Shown: one piece after another, positions 46,937 through 59,900 of the stretch | How the letters are laid out: every line of letters begins with the position of its first letter | Position numbering within the stretch: position 1 is the stretch's first letter | The notes under the pieces: model-generated | Told to the model about the DNA's origin: nothing | The model's database searches: none | The model's input: only the letters and a program-made list of their open reading frames with translations | Made by a program: the position numbers and the translations under genes | Source of the DNA: Heterotrichella gracilis | Lineage: Eukaryota; Sar; Xanthophyceae; Tribonematales; Xanthonemataceae | Length of the DNA stretch: 64,000 nucleotides | NCBI GenBank assembly: GCA_032358255.1 | Contig: JAULBX010022520.1 | Span: forward strand, 1-64,000 | Direction of reading: 5' to 3'

Positions 46937-49680
46937 ATGGATAGGACTTCTGAATACTGGGAGGCTGTGTACTCTGCCAGTAAAGTCCAGAACACCAGCC
47001 AGGTACATATGCATGGCTACTCAGCTCTTGATGCCAGTGCCACTAAGCAAGGAAGCTGCAAGCATGCATATACCCCTGCAGCAGCGCAGTATACCACCGC
47101 AATTCCGTCTGCAGGAACAAGTGCTGAAGCTGAAAAAGGCACAAGTGCTCAAGTCCCTAGCAGCCAAGTCACCCTTCTCCAGGGCTGCAGCTGAAGTGGT
47201 GCGTGGGGCTGAAACCCTGCCCATTGTGCTCAACACAAACACTCTTTTATTACTGACCCATGTGTGCTGTACAGTAACAAGCTCTGGGTGCACCTGTATG
47301 ACTGACATACTGTGCTGTACTGGCCAGCCACTTGAAACCCTGCCCATGTGCTGAACTATGAAGTAACGCTCTAAAGATGCGCTAACAAGCACTGGGTGCA
47401 CTTTCTTATTACTGACTCACCGGTGCTGCACAGGCCAGCCAGCTGGACAAGCTGCAGGAGTTTATACAAGAGAATAGAAAGGACTATTTGCAAGAAGGTA
47501 TGAATGCCTATTCACCCACCTCCACCTCCATATGCCTTCAGCACGCTGGATCACTCTTTGATTGGGCTGCCGCATGTTCAGTCTCAATGGACCCAACCCT
47601 TGTCAGCAACACCTATTTTCTCCTCCGATAGGTAAACTGAGCGACGATGACAAGGACCTGTTTGAGGCGCAAGTGAGCCAGGGCATGAAGGCGTGCCAGC
47701 AGCTGATCCAGCGGCTACAGGGGGCAGTTGTGGACGAGCAGGAGCTCACTGGCACCAGCCAAGCCGCACCCAGCGCCCACGCAAACGCACACCGGCAGGG
47801 CACGGTAAGGCGCTGCACCAACAACCCTCCATATCGGGGTATCTCCATATATATACCGCCATGCATGAAGGCATGAAGCACGCACTGATCCCCACTTGCT
47901 CGCCTCCCCGTGCAACTTTACATATGTCCAGTAATGTGTAATTTATTGTCAATGAATCACAGGCGCTGCTGCTGAGTGAAAAGCTGGAGGCTATTGTGGG
48001 TATCTTCAGCAGCTGCCAGCAGATACGGCGCAAGCAGCGGTTGCAGCAAGAAGCGCGGCGAAAACCCCGGCATGGGGGCTACAAGCTGGTATGCATGCAC
48101 AGCACAACCCTAATGCCGTCCAATGGCGGCCCGCCCCATGCCATTGCCCTGACAATGCCCAATTCCACATACGCGCCATCTAACTACTTTAGTTGGTTAC
48201 CTGCATGCCTGGCGTGTAGCAAGGTTAGCAATTACCCTTGTGCGCACATTGCCAGGCAGGTCTGCCCTGGAGCCCCTTGTACCGTTTGTGAATCTTACGC
48301 GCTTCAAGGTCGTATGGTTACCCTAAACCCTAAACCCTATGACCAATCACTAAACCCAGCACACGAATCACAGGATGCGCGTGCGAGCCACCAGCTGCCC
48401 ACAGGCCCGCTCATCACCGCAGATGGCACTGCGGTCAACGTCAGCAGCCAGTTATCACAGCAGCTGGAGGAGGAGAACCGCTCCCTGGCCACCGAGCTTG
48501 AGCACCGCATGGGCCAGGTGCGGAGGTGATTTGCCTGCCTATTTTTTGTAATTTTTACTTCGCCACTTCAATAAAAATGACCACTGTCCCGCAACGCGGT
48601 GATGGGTCACGCCGTGGTTTGCCAATGCCTGCTCTCACCCATGCCTTCCTTGCACATAGTGGGGATTGGCTGATTTATACCCTCCCCTGTGGCCCCTTGC
48701 CCATGGAAGGACATTGACCCCTCCACCCCCTCCCATCTCTCCTAGGTGGAGGAGATCTCGCAGCGCATGAGCGAGATCGCGCAGCTCAACTCGATGTTCT
48801 CCCGGGAGGTGCAGTCGCAGTCGCAGCAGATTGAGCGGCTGTATGACCAGGTGAGCGCATGCGCAAGGGTCTGGGGAAGCACAGATGGGGTAGGGCTTAG
48901 GGTTTGCATGTGGCCATGGCCTGTAGCATGTGGGCTGTATGACGAGGTGAGCGCATGCGGGGAATGCTGCAGGGATGTGGGGAAGGGCAAATGGGATACT
49001 GCATGTGGCCATGGGCAGTAGCATGCGCAGGTGCGGGGCATGCTGCAAGGGCCTGGGGAAGGACAGATGTGGTGCTCTTTATGTTTAGGGTTTAGGGTTT
49101 GCATGTGGCTATGGCCTGTAGCAGGTGGGCTGCAAACATTCCTGATGCAGACCCTGCGCTAGGTGTAGATGCCGATGCAGCAGCTACAAGGCAGGTTGTC
49201 CAGCATGGTAGGCGCAGCAGCAGTGATCGCAGCCCAGTGGCCTGACACTACCCCATGATTTGCTGGGTTTGCGCACCCAGACCAGCGTGCCATGCATTTG
49301 AACACTTTGGAAGGTGAAACAGAAGCAAAGCGCATGCTCATGGTGTAGTATTAGTACCACTCTCGTCACAGATGGTGTGGTAGAAGCTGTGTTACAAGAT
49401 ACAGGACGCCGCCTGTGCAAGGCTGACTGATTGTCTTGCTGCATGGCAAGAATCCACATACTCATTTATGGCGAGATTGTATGTGTTTTTATATAGTTTT
49501 TTTTAAATTCACTAAATCGTCCCCCTGTTGCAGTCTGTGCGCGCCACGATGTACATTGAGAGCGGCAACCAGCAGCTGGACAGGGCGGTGCGCATCAATG
49601 GCGCCGCCCAGGTGTACATCCTCATGATACTGCTGCTGGCATCCTGCATGCTGCTCTTCCTGGACTGGTACACCAGCTGA
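46937..49680 (+). CDS. SYP81: syntaxin-18 / SYP81 (ER Qa-SNARE)
   Basis: This tail-anchored SNARE of the ER drives retrograde Golgi-to-ER fusion with the Dsl1/NRZ tether. Eight exons close in phase: 46937-47002, 47115-47195, 47434-47497, 47632-47804, 47963-48088, 48374-48517, 48746-48850 and 49534-49680 (TGA), giving 301 residues. The N-terminal MDRTSEYWEAV, the KSPFSRAA motif, FIQENRKDYLQE, the ALLLSEKLEAIVG helix and the Qa SNARE helix (VEEISQRMSEIAQLNSMF, QQIERLYDQ) follow the SYP81 order. The zero-layer Gln fits in SQSQQIERLYD. The C-terminal membrane anchor (LILMILLLASC-like) ends in LFLDWYTS, as in SYP81. The intron before the last exon holds decayed donor copies and telomere-type repeats. 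Confidence 0.93.
48318..48345. repeat. interstitial CCCTAAA repeat in syntaxin intron 5
   Basis: ACCCTAAACCCTAAACCCTA lies here. It is the plant-type telomere unit, about three copies. Confidence 0.85.
48838..49040 (+). repeat. copies of the syntaxin exon 7 donor in its intron
   Basis: GGCTGTATGACCAG then GTGAGCGCATGCG (true donor at 48850/48851) recurs at about 48933-48960 as GGCTGTATGACGAG then GTGAGCGCATGCG. A reduced third copy (GCATGCGCAGGTGCGGGGCA) is near 49021. The flanking GCATGTGGCCATGG is repeated too. TTTAGGG units occur at 49085-49103. Confidence 0.85.
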
Positions 49681-50776
49681 TGGGAAGGGGCAGATGGGTT
49701 TGGGGCTTCCGGCTTTCCGGACACGGCTTTCTTGAACTGGGCACCGGTTGAGGCGAAGGGTCGGGATGCTTGGGTGGGTCATTTGATGCAGGTTGGCATG
49801 TGCTTATGGGTGGGCAGGGGGTACACCAGCTAAGGGTGGGGTCGGGGCATCTGGCGTGGAGCATTTGGTGCAGGATGGCGGGCGTAGTTGAGGGGCGCAT
49901 TGGGGGGGTAGTATGCAGCTTGTTTTGCCTAGGGATGTGCTCTATGGCAAGGGTTTCCTACTGGCGAGCACACCCCTACCTATGTCTCTGCTTGTGTTTT
50001 AGTGGCTGATGTTGCCTTCAGAAAGTATCAGGCCTTTTTAAATGATAGTCAGTGCCGTAAATTGTTTATGGGCTGCTTAGTTGGATTAGCGCAATACAGT
50101 GCGGTTGCGTTCAACTATGGTACTACAGCATTGTACAATCTAGTAGAGTGTTCGCCTTGAACCTGCCAGTTTCCTCAAAAAGGATAAAGTTGTCTGTTGA
50201 TGGATATCTCCTGCTATGCTGGATGGTCCTGGAAAATGTAACTGGGAGTCTTGTTAACACTGTGGTGAAGATAGTGCTTGAGCAATACCTTCTCATGAGG
50301 TTATCTAGACTTGTATTGCATGCAGAAGGCCATCGCCTGGGCATGACTGTGCGTGACAATGCCCTGTAACGGGCTACGGCCTACTCACACTGTGCTGCAC
50401 GCAGTGCTGCCCTGCAGTCGAGGGACGGGGACGTCGCTGCAATGCTTGAAAGCTGGTCCTGCATGCTGTTGGTGATCAGGCCTTGACCGCCACCCCGCCC
50501 TCGAACCCTGCAAGGGCCCCATTAGGGTTTTCAAGCCACTTCAACTAGGGCTTCCACCGTGGCTACACCTACAAGGCTTGGCTGCAATATCTGAGGAACA
50601 GCTCCCCTTCCTGACATAAGCTCAGATTGGTGTATTCCTTGTTCCCAATAGGTCTGTAGCCCATCTACTGGCCCATTAGTGGTCCTGTTTGGTTTGGCAT
50701 CAACCCTGGACATTCCAGGCATCCGCCCTGACCGTAACCGCCTGCAAGCTGCTCTTGCAGCACCCTATGGGCCTAG
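49681..50776. other. intergenic between syntaxin-18 and HEN1
   Basis: Both genes are on the plus strand. The right part should hold the HEN1 promoter. Only short frames occur and no element is recognised. Confidence 0.4.
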
Positions 50777-53700
50777 ATGGAAAACTTCAGGGGCCGCTTA
50801 GATAAGCTGTACCAGCGCTACAAGGCAACCCCCCCTACCGTGGAATACTCGGCCACCGATGGTGCCATCTCAGGCGATGACAACGCCTGGACCTGCACGA
50901 TCACCTGCCCGGCGATAACTGTCAACGATGAAACCCACGAGCCATTCCAGGTCGTTGACGTCGGCAAGACGAAGAAGGCTGCGCTGTCTGTGGCTGCCCA
51001 GGTTGCTGTCGAAAGGTTAGAAAAGTCTCTGGAGCAATGTGAACTTCAGCAGGGGGCTCGCCTGTATTTGCCCGAGAACCTGACGTCTCTGACGGTAGAG
51101 ATGTTGAAGCAGCCGGTAAGTGGGTCCACTTCGTGCGTTGATGGCAAGTGGGCAATGCATGCGTGCTGTGCATGCGATGATCTTGGACTGTGCAATGATT
51201 GACCCATGTGCCAATGTAGACTCTACACAAGGGGAACTTGGTTGCTATCTTTTTTTGGTGCAATAAGGATCCATTTTACGTCTCTTTCTGGTACAAACCG
51301 CGGTGTTTTGGGGCAACCCTCCCGCTTGCTTGCATCAAGGGGGTGCTTTCACACCCAACGTGTCTCTGTTCCTACCGAAGTGCGGCGGGCTTGTCCCTTT
51401 TATTCTACTTGTTACTTGACGTTTCTATGTCTGGAGTTTGGGCACCTTACCACCACGCATGCATGAACCTGGTGGAATCATGGCCTGGTACACTACCCTA
51501 AACCCTACCCAAACCCTACCCCCCCCGACCCCTACGCCCCAACTCCTGAACCCCAAACCCCCTGCAGTGGATTGCGAGGGAACCCATCCTGCTGGGCAAC
51601 GTGGTCCTCGCGCTCAACTTCCAGCAAGGGTGGTTGCCGTGGACGGCATTCATGCGCTCCGAGACCATGCGCAAGCGCCTCAAGGCAGCTCTAGGGGAGG
51701 ATTTCGACGAGTACAGCGGCTATGCCTGGCTGAGGGACACCATCACCCGGGACATAATTGCCAGCGGCTATGATAGGCTGGACATTGATCGCCAGGCTGT
51801 GCTGGTGGCAGACCTGGAGGTGCCTCGCAGGGAGGAGCTCCAGGAGCTGGTGCAGGCTGCTGGGGAGTGTGCGGCGTGCCTGCTGCCTGCTGACATGAGG
51901 TGAGCAGGTGGGGGTGGGGCTTGTCTCAAGTGTACCCTTGTGCCATGGGGAAACAGATAGATAGGGGGCTGGTGAAATTGGACTTCTTGTCGTCGCACCT
52001 GACGTGCGGTGACCCTGTGGATATGTGGCTTGCGCTTCTGCTTGCCTGGCACGCACACGAGGAGAACAGGATGCATGGTATCTGCTGTACTGTGATGACC
52101 TGGCATGCGCATGTTTAAGGCTTGAAAAGCAATTGATGCATTTATTTCCACTCTTATGTAATGCGTTTGGATGAATGTAACTCTGCACATTATGCACCTC
52201 TGGATTGTTGGCCCTTGCAGCAAATCCCTCCCCTCTTTGTGTGCAGCCAACCAGCCAGGGAGTTCATGGCAGGTGCAGACTACCTGGGCCGCTTTGTGGC
52301 GGAGCTGGGCCTATCTACTGCCAGTGACTTGATGTCATTTGGAAGGGCGGGGAACGCACTTGCCAGCGCTTGTGGAACGGTCGTGGCAGACATGTGCTCG
52401 GTAAGCTGCAGCACCCTAAACCCTAAACCCTAAACCCAGTTGCATGCAAACCGCCAGAGGATGCATCCTTGAACAGGGGCCACGCAGCTTGCATTCTTGT
52501 ACTTCCCAAGTCGCTGCCAGGTGCCAGCCCCATAATAAACATCTGGCAAATATGTCCTTTTGGATGGTGAATAGGGACTACCAACGGGCTCCATGTGCGC
52601 TGTGATGTTGTGTGGCAAGGATTCGGCCTGGTCAACAGTCATGACAAGGCACCCTCACATGCATCTCCTCTTATTGACAAACTACCATCTCTCCTGGGCT
52701 TACATTAGCACTTCGTGTGCAGTTCATGACATGATGCACAATGAGTGGCATGCATGTGGTTTGCATGCCGCGGTATGTGTGGGTGCGTTTCCATTTGGGC
52801 AAGGAGTGACTGTGCCAGCTGGTATTCTGGGGCGAGGTGTAACATTTGATTGTACCTGCAGGGAACAGAGTTTGTCCCGTCGTCTCAGAGAGAAATAGCA
52901 GGAAATCCTTACCTGTATGCGGCTGCTGACAGAGGTATGGCTCTATCCAACCTTGGGCTATTCCCCGCCATGTCATAGGTTACCTCGATTGTATGGTATG
53001 ACCTCTGATCAATGTTTGACATCAGTGAGATGCATTTCATGAGGTCAATGGCAAGGGCATTGCGCTTGGTGGCTCCGCATCAATGCCATGGGCTGACCTG
53101 GCTGTACTGTTGATATGTAAAGTAATTTAAGTGATATTTTCTGTATTGAACCAAGTAGTTTTTGCCAGGCGGGCTTCCCATCATTGCCAGGGCCACATGG
53201 GCTGACCTGGCTGTACTGCTCGAATTCATGTAACCATGAATTTAGTGATTAATTGAGTAATTTTGTGCAGGCGGGCTTCCCATCAATCCCAGGGCCAGTA
53301 TTTTGTCTGGGAGGAATGTGTATGGGGATGCAGTCCTGTCAAGGTGCAGGGCTAGCATGAAGGGCAGGCATGAGCCAAACATCCAGTATGAGAGCTTCAC
53401 TCTGGATGATCTGGCTGTGTACCTGATACTCCCCATGCCAGAGGTGCAGTACCTGCGCAACCAGCAGCCGCCATGGAAGCCGCTGCTGAGGCTGCCAAAG
53501 CAGTACAGGTATGCAATTCACATTGGGAATACAAACATTCTTAGGGAAATTGAAAGATCATAGCAGCTGTAGGTACAAATCAGTCAAGATCCTGCTGAAA
53601 CGAAAGGGCCTTTGGTGCTGTTAGCTGCCTGCATTTTAGATTCTCAATCTCTTGCAAGACGAGATTCATGCTGCCTCTTTTGGTATGGTAAAATGCATCA

Positions 53701-56657
53701 GATCACCTCATGCACTTTGGTGCAAAATTCTTCGGCAATTCATGATCTGAGAACATGCACCTGAGCGGTTCACACTTTGTGATCGCAATCCCTGGGGCTT
53801 ACAGGTACGAGAGTATTTGGAGTGGACCAAAGCCGGATCTCCTTTTGAATGTCTACTGCCAGCAGCTGGGCCTCAAGCCGAGTGCTATTTTCTGCGACGA
53901 CGGTGAAGAGGGGTGCACGCTGTCAATCCCATCACCCCCCTGGCTGCCCTGCAGCGACACAAAGGCAACAGCAGTCGGCATGAAGGGGTACGTCTGCAAT
54001 TGTGGCGGTGGTGGCAAAGACTCCAGTGTGCATTGCTATAGAAGCTTCTGATTTCCTTGGTGAATTCACTTGTTATGCCAAAGCTCGGCATGTGTGGGCG
54101 GTTTATTGATCCTGCTGCTTTTGTTTTACAGGGAGCTGCATTCAGGCAAGCGGGCTGCTGCTCTCAAGCTGTTGCATGCTCTCCAAGCAGCTCACTTGCG
54201 CATGGTGGAGCAGGCAGTCCCTGCCTGCAAGCCCTTGCTGCAAGACATCCAACCCACATGGGCAGTTGTCAAAGCTGCACCCCAGGCTGCAGATGTGGAG
54301 GGTGAGGGCAGTGTTCCATGGAAGCTGGAGGTGTCAATTGTTGTGCGCCCAATTGCGGAATTTGAGCCGGCTGTGAGGCTATCGCTGGAGGAGGCAGTTG
54401 ACTGGAGGAGGCAGGCCATTGTGGAGGGCAAAACGGTTGTCTTTGGGTTTGAGGCCAATGCTGGAGGTAATCACAATGCTAGGTCATGATCATGAGCACT
54501 AGCACATGCACAAATTAGCTATGATGGGGCGCTGAGTGAGGCAGTTTGTTTGGTTTTATACAAACCAAAGGAACAAACAGGGCCAACTCTTGTAACAACT
54601 GATTCCAAGTGCCATGGATGACCGGTTACAGCATTGGCATGGGTGTCACAACATGGCTAGGAGTAAGGTTGATTTGACTGTGCGATTATCCTTCAGGGGC
54701 CCACCCATCCATCGAGGAGGCCACCAGCACCGCGCAAGTTGGTGATCAATTCAGCTGTGATTGTGTCATCCCCAACTTCTTGCGCCTCCTGGTGAAGCAA
54801 GACAGAGTGGTGGTGTTGCTCGAGGCGGTCAAAAGGAAAGCTGCCCAATCGACCACCCAAAGGATCTCAAGCTCCATAGGTACCAAGCTTGTGTTTAGTC
54901 ATGATTGAACAGTTGTTTGAAAATCCAAATCCCTTATTGCGTTTGTCCAAGTCGCAAACTGTTTGGTGAAACCATATTATGGACCTTGCATTTTCAATGT
55001 TTCATTGCACCAAGTGGCAAAATCTCAATAAAGGAGAATAACACAAGGGTTTGTCCCCTGCAGCACTGTTCAAGCCAGGGTTGAGCCTGCAGAGGTACCA
55101 GGCTTGTGCCAGCCTGATTGAGAGCAACCGTGCAGCAACAGTGGTGGACCTGGAGTGTGGTGATTGCAAGCTGGCCCAGTTCATCCTGAAACAGAAGCAC
55201 CTTGCCTTTGGCGGATCCCCAGATCAGGCTAGGCAGTGGTGCCCATCGCTGGAGCACTACGTGGGAGCGGATGTTTCACATTCAGCGCTCAAATCTGGAG
55301 GCAACACGTTGATGCAGGCAAGTTGGACGCATGTTATCCCAGCTGTAAAAGGTTAACAAGCACTGTAACACCAGGAGGACTTAAATATATCACGCGATTC
55401 ACGCAAGTCGCGTGATGTATCAAAGTCCTTCTATTTACACTAAAACAGAAAGCACCGGCACCACACGATTCACGTAAGTCACGTGATGTATCAGAGTCCT
55501 TCTAAAACAGAAAGCACCGGCACCACACCTACCATGTCCCTTTGTCCCCATTGCAACTTTGTACAAAGTGCAAGCTTTGCAGCGATTGATCATGCATTGT
55601 TCTGCATGCAGTTGCTGAAAAGGGAAGGGGATGGAGCCAGGACAAATATCCAGTGCAGCCTCCTGCAAGGCAGCGTCTTCACACCAGAGATGGCAATCCC
55701 AGGGGCTTGGGGAAGCCTCACTGGCTGTGACATGGCAATCATGGTTGAAGTGGTGGAGCATCTGGATCCCCAGCCCCTGTCAACGATTGGCCCGGTGGTG
55801 CTTGGCTCGTTGAGGCCCAAGCACTTTGTTGTCACTACCCCTGACAGAGACTACAACAAGGTGCTGGAGGGGCTGGTGGGGGATGAGGCGTACAGCTCCA
55901 ATGGACTGCGCAACTCAGATCACCGCTTTGAATGGTACGATGCGTGGAACGGGTGTTGGTTCACCTGCAGACGTCAAATGTGTCCCCAGTTGGCTGTGTA
56001 ACCAGTATCCAGCAAAGCGCAGCTGAATGCATCAATTTCTGTGATTGCATCACACTGGTAGTGGCATGCAACTGCCGTGTGAGGCGAGTGAGTGTCCTGC
56101 ATGAAGTGCAGGACCCATGCAGAGTTCAAGAAGTGGGCTCTTGCGCTGGGGGTCACTGCGGAAGGAGGATTGCAAAGGCTTGGGTACGGAGAGCCCACCT
56201 TTTTTCACATCGGCAAAGCCACTGACGAAGGCAAGAGCGGGACCTTTGGCCTGGGCGCAACCCAGGTGTGCGAGGGGGTTTACGAGACAATATCATCGAT
56301 TGTTTGCACCTCGAAACACCGCATATTTTATAGATTACTTCATGTAGTTCATACAAGTTTACCCCAGCTTTCTGCTGCAAGCAGTTGCCCGCGACTTATC
56401 TTTACACGTCCAGGTGCATTGCCATATCGGGGGTGCAGTTCAAGCAGTCCACTGTTGAGGGATTCTCGTGCGCATATATGCATGTGCAGGTGGCAGTGTT
56501 CAGTCTCATGAGCAGCGTCTTTTGGATCGGCTCGCCTGACGCAAGCCCCAGCAACCTACTGGACAATGTGCCCTCCTGCCTCACCACTGTACAGACTGCT
56601 ACTGCGCCCTCAGCATCAGACGCAGTGGCAGCTGAGGAGGCAATGCAACTGGGCTAA
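50777..56657 (+). CDS. HEN1: HEN1 small-RNA 2'-O-methyltransferase
   Basis: HEN1 methylates the 3' end of miRNA/siRNA duplexes and protects them from uridylation and decay. Twelve exons close in phase: 50777-51115, 51568-51899, 52247-52400, 52862-52934, 53271-53508, 53805-53987, 54132-54466, 54697-54879, 55064-55317, 55612-55934, 56112-56265 and 56490-56657 (TAA), giving 911 residues, near the plant length. Residues 1-85 form the first dsRNA-binding domain (LDKLYQRYKATPPTVEYS, KTKKAALSVAAQVAVERL). A middle FKBP/La-like region follows. The methyltransferase has VVDLECGD for the SAM loop, then IMVEVVEHLDPQ with the Mg-binding Glu, Glu, His, and HRFEWTHAEF with the later His region. Intron 9 uses a GC donor. 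Intron 4 carries acceptor copies, and intron 9 a duplicated hairpin. Confidence 0.95.
52413..52437. repeat. interstitial CCCTAAA repeat in HEN1 intron 3
   Basis: Three to four perfect telomere-type units lie 13 bases past the exon 3 donor. Confidence 0.9.
53072..53305 (+). repeat. copies of the HEN1 exon 5 acceptor in intron 4
   Basis: The true acceptor GCAG then GCGGGCTTCCCATCAATCCC at 53268 has an earlier copy CCAG then GCGGGCTTCCCATCATTGCC at about 53166. A third piece (CATCAATGCCATGGGCTGAC) is at about 53078, and CTGACCTGGCTGTACTG is shared by the first two. Confidence 0.85.
55374..55530 (+). repeat. hairpin plus direct repeat in HEN1 intron 9
   Basis: About 55374-55434 can fold: GGACTTAAATATATCACGCGA pairs with TCGCGTGATGTATCAAAGTCC around a 10-base loop. 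The right half, about 55395-55466, is then repeated at about 55467-55528 with the same CAGAAAGCACCGGCACCACAC end. Confidence 0.75.
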
Positions 56658-56948
56658 AAGGGGAGGATTATTCCTATCTACTGATGACAAAACAGTGGCG
56701 CGGGCGTGGGTGGGATGAATGGTTGGGACTGATGTGTTTCTAGCTACACGAGTCTGTTAACTGGTCTGGTCTAGCAATTTTGGAATGTGCTTCAACTAGG
56801 GGGGAAATACTGCTCTGGATTTTGCAAATATCTGCCAGTAATTTGCATTTTCTTCACGGAAACGCGTTAGAAATTGTTGTACGATAGTAAAATCCTAGAC
56901 TGATCATGTGATGAAAGCTATGCAAGAAATAATTCAGGACGGTGACAT
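56658..56948. other. convergent 3' flanks of HEN1 and epsilon-tubulin
   Basis: About 290 bases between two facing stop codons. No gene is seen. Confidence 0.5.
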
Positions 56949-59900
56949 CTAGACAAAGCCCAGTCCAACGGGACTATACTTTTCCACAGGTATCGGTTGA
57001 GTGTTTAAGCTCTCCAACATGCTGTAGTCATCAGACAGCGTGTAGACCTTGAGTGCTTGCTCCTGTATTTCTGTGCCCTCCATATATTGCAGGTAGTGGT
57101 GCAGGTAGCACTTCCGCTTGAACAGCGTGTTGAATCGGCTGGACATGCTGTCAAGTGTACTCCGTATGCATATGCTGTTTGCAAGCCCCAGCACAGACAC
57201 TGGCACCCCTGTGCAAAACACATGCAGCACATCAGGTCATCTGCATCATATCCGTTTTGTTTGTCGTTTTTTAGTGCATTCAAGGACCTGCTTGAAGTGG
57301 TGAGGTGTAGCAGCTTAATGGCATGAGTCTATCACATAGCAGGAGCATGTTTGAAACTAGAGTTGCATTGGCCTAATAGATCTTGTTGTGATTTGGACAC
57401 TGTTGCGTGGGATGTGTTGATGGTGCAACTGTGGCATGATGTTACATACCTACAGCAGGTTTTGTGCATAACCCAGTTTTGAAGCCTTCGCTGTTCCAGT
57501 TGGCCATGGGTATCCTGTGGCGTATACGTTCCACGTTGCGGTTGATTTCTGATATGGACACATTTCCACGGACCATCAGGCTGCACGCCATGTACACCGC
57601 CTGCCTGGGATCAGCTTTGACGAGCAAGCAATCCTTGGAAAATACATCTGTAAATATCTGCAAGAGCATGACACAATATTATACGATAATACCTAGTCCC
57701 ACTGGGTCACCGTTGCCGTGTGCCCACAACAATAACTTATCAAGTCCAAGTTGGTCCAAGTTGGTCGCTGTGCACATCCTTTGCCCACATACCGTACAGA
57801 CCCGATCGTTTCGACCAAAATAATGTTTCCGAAAACGATTTCGACCGATTTTCACTAAAATATTTGGACCCTTGGTCGAATCTGTTTGAAATTAAATGGG
57901 CCCTCAGACTGTAACGGGGAGGAATTTCAGTGGGCAAGGGGTAAACGTGGACCCTGGTTGAAATTCAATTTCAAACATTTGCCTGCTGGTCGAAAATCCA
58001 AAACAATTAAGTTTTGCTCAAATGGTCGAAACGATCGGGTCTGTACGGTAATGATGCATTGGCTAATTGCATTTGACGCCAGGCGATTGTGCAGGGTGAG
58101 GCAGGTGCTTAATGATTGTGCAGGAATGGACACAAACTGATGGGTCACTGTTTGATCACAGGGATTTACGCCTATAAATCCCTGTGATCACTCAAAGCAA
58201 TCCGCACTTCCTTGTTGAGAATTTCTATTTCTTGTAAACAGCCAGTGGCTGGGTGATACTGTGTGTCATTGACAACTGTTTGATACCTGGTCAAGCACAC
58301 GAGGCATCCCTGCCAGGTGAGCCACATCCGCCAGAGCAGCCAATGGCGACATGCTGGTCATCAGGAAATGCATGCGTGGGAACGGCACCAGGTTGACTGG
58401 GATCTCGTTGAGGTCCACATTCAGGGAGCCCTCAAACCGCATGGAGCTACTGAGGTTGAGCAGCATGTTGGCGACAATGCTGTTCACCCCATCAAACGCA
58501 TTCTTCTTTCCTTTTCCTGCGAGGCCATGTGGGTTCAGCATTACGGCAAGGCGCTCTCATGGAATATGGGAACAAATTGGATCATCTATTCTCAAGACCA
58601 TGCATGCAAGCATGAATCATCTGATGTCAGCCAACTGTGCACAGTCAGAACAGCTGCAAGGTTCAGCAGATGCATAGAAAGCACAGCCACTGAGTTTCTA
58701 TTAGTTGCAACTCCTGTGTTCAGATCATTACTAATTACAAGCATTTTGCCTGCATCGCTCAGAACATTACTGAAATGTGCATGGTGCAGCATCAGAGAGC
58801 CATCCACATACCACTTGAACGCTCTGTGTCGATCCCACACACGGCGCTGCATGCCTTTGTTGCCTTCTTTTGACTGTTTTTCTGTACCAGGTTGCACATG
58901 TCTGCGAGTGCCTGGTTTTCTACTGGAAAGACACAGTCTGCGTACTCGATGAGATTGGCACATGACAGCATGGCGTTGTATGGGGATGTCACCACATCAT
59001 CCTCTTCTGAAGGAAACGCTGATGTCGTGAATGAATAGAATTCTGGAAATTGGTCCTGAACAAATGGGTAAGATAGTTTGTGATGGCCATGGCGCGCTGG
59101 CAAGCTGTGCATTATTAAAATACGTGCCAGTGCTGAATTCCGATGGGGTCCATTTTCAGACCATGCGCCCTGCACGTGCATGTCTATCAAAAGAGGTATT
59201 AGGGGGGACCACTCAAGTGAGACAATTCTGAATTCTCAGGTCATTTACCTTTATAACCTCTAGTATGTAGCTCCCCAAACCACTGCCAGTGCCACCACCC
59301 AGCGAGTGCAACAACAACGTGCCTTGCAGCGAATCACAATCCTCTGCCAGTGCCCGCAGCCCTTCAGCTATCTGTGAGCGATGCATAGGACCATACACGT
59401 TGTGGCCGTGGGCCCAATTGTTCCCAGCACCGCTGACATCTGTGACCATGTGCGTGCGCTCAAACAAGCCACCTACAGGTCCCTGCAAATAAGGTGGCTT
59501 TGTAAACCCTTGGCGTGACCCTTCTATGGGGTTTGACACTTCAAGGGATTTGAAACATTGAGAGCAAAATGCTTTCACCTTTAGGATTGAATTGGTCACT
59601 CCTTGCTCCATGTCCACCAGCAGCGCTCTTGCCTGCAAAAACGTTGTGGGTGGTATCTGTCATGGTGGGCGCACATGCCTGGGGACATGCCAGTCCACAT
59701 ATGCATGCATGCAGATTGTCAACCAAGGCTGGTAAAAAACCAGAAATAAAAATCATCAGACTACCTTGACGGTGCTGGATGAGCAGCCCACTGTACCCCT
59801 GCCAAGCGAAACAGTAGTTCGTCAAGTATAGTCTTAGATGTTGAGAATGCCACCAATCAACAGCACTCTCCTTTATTTAACGCACAAGGCAACGTCCCAG

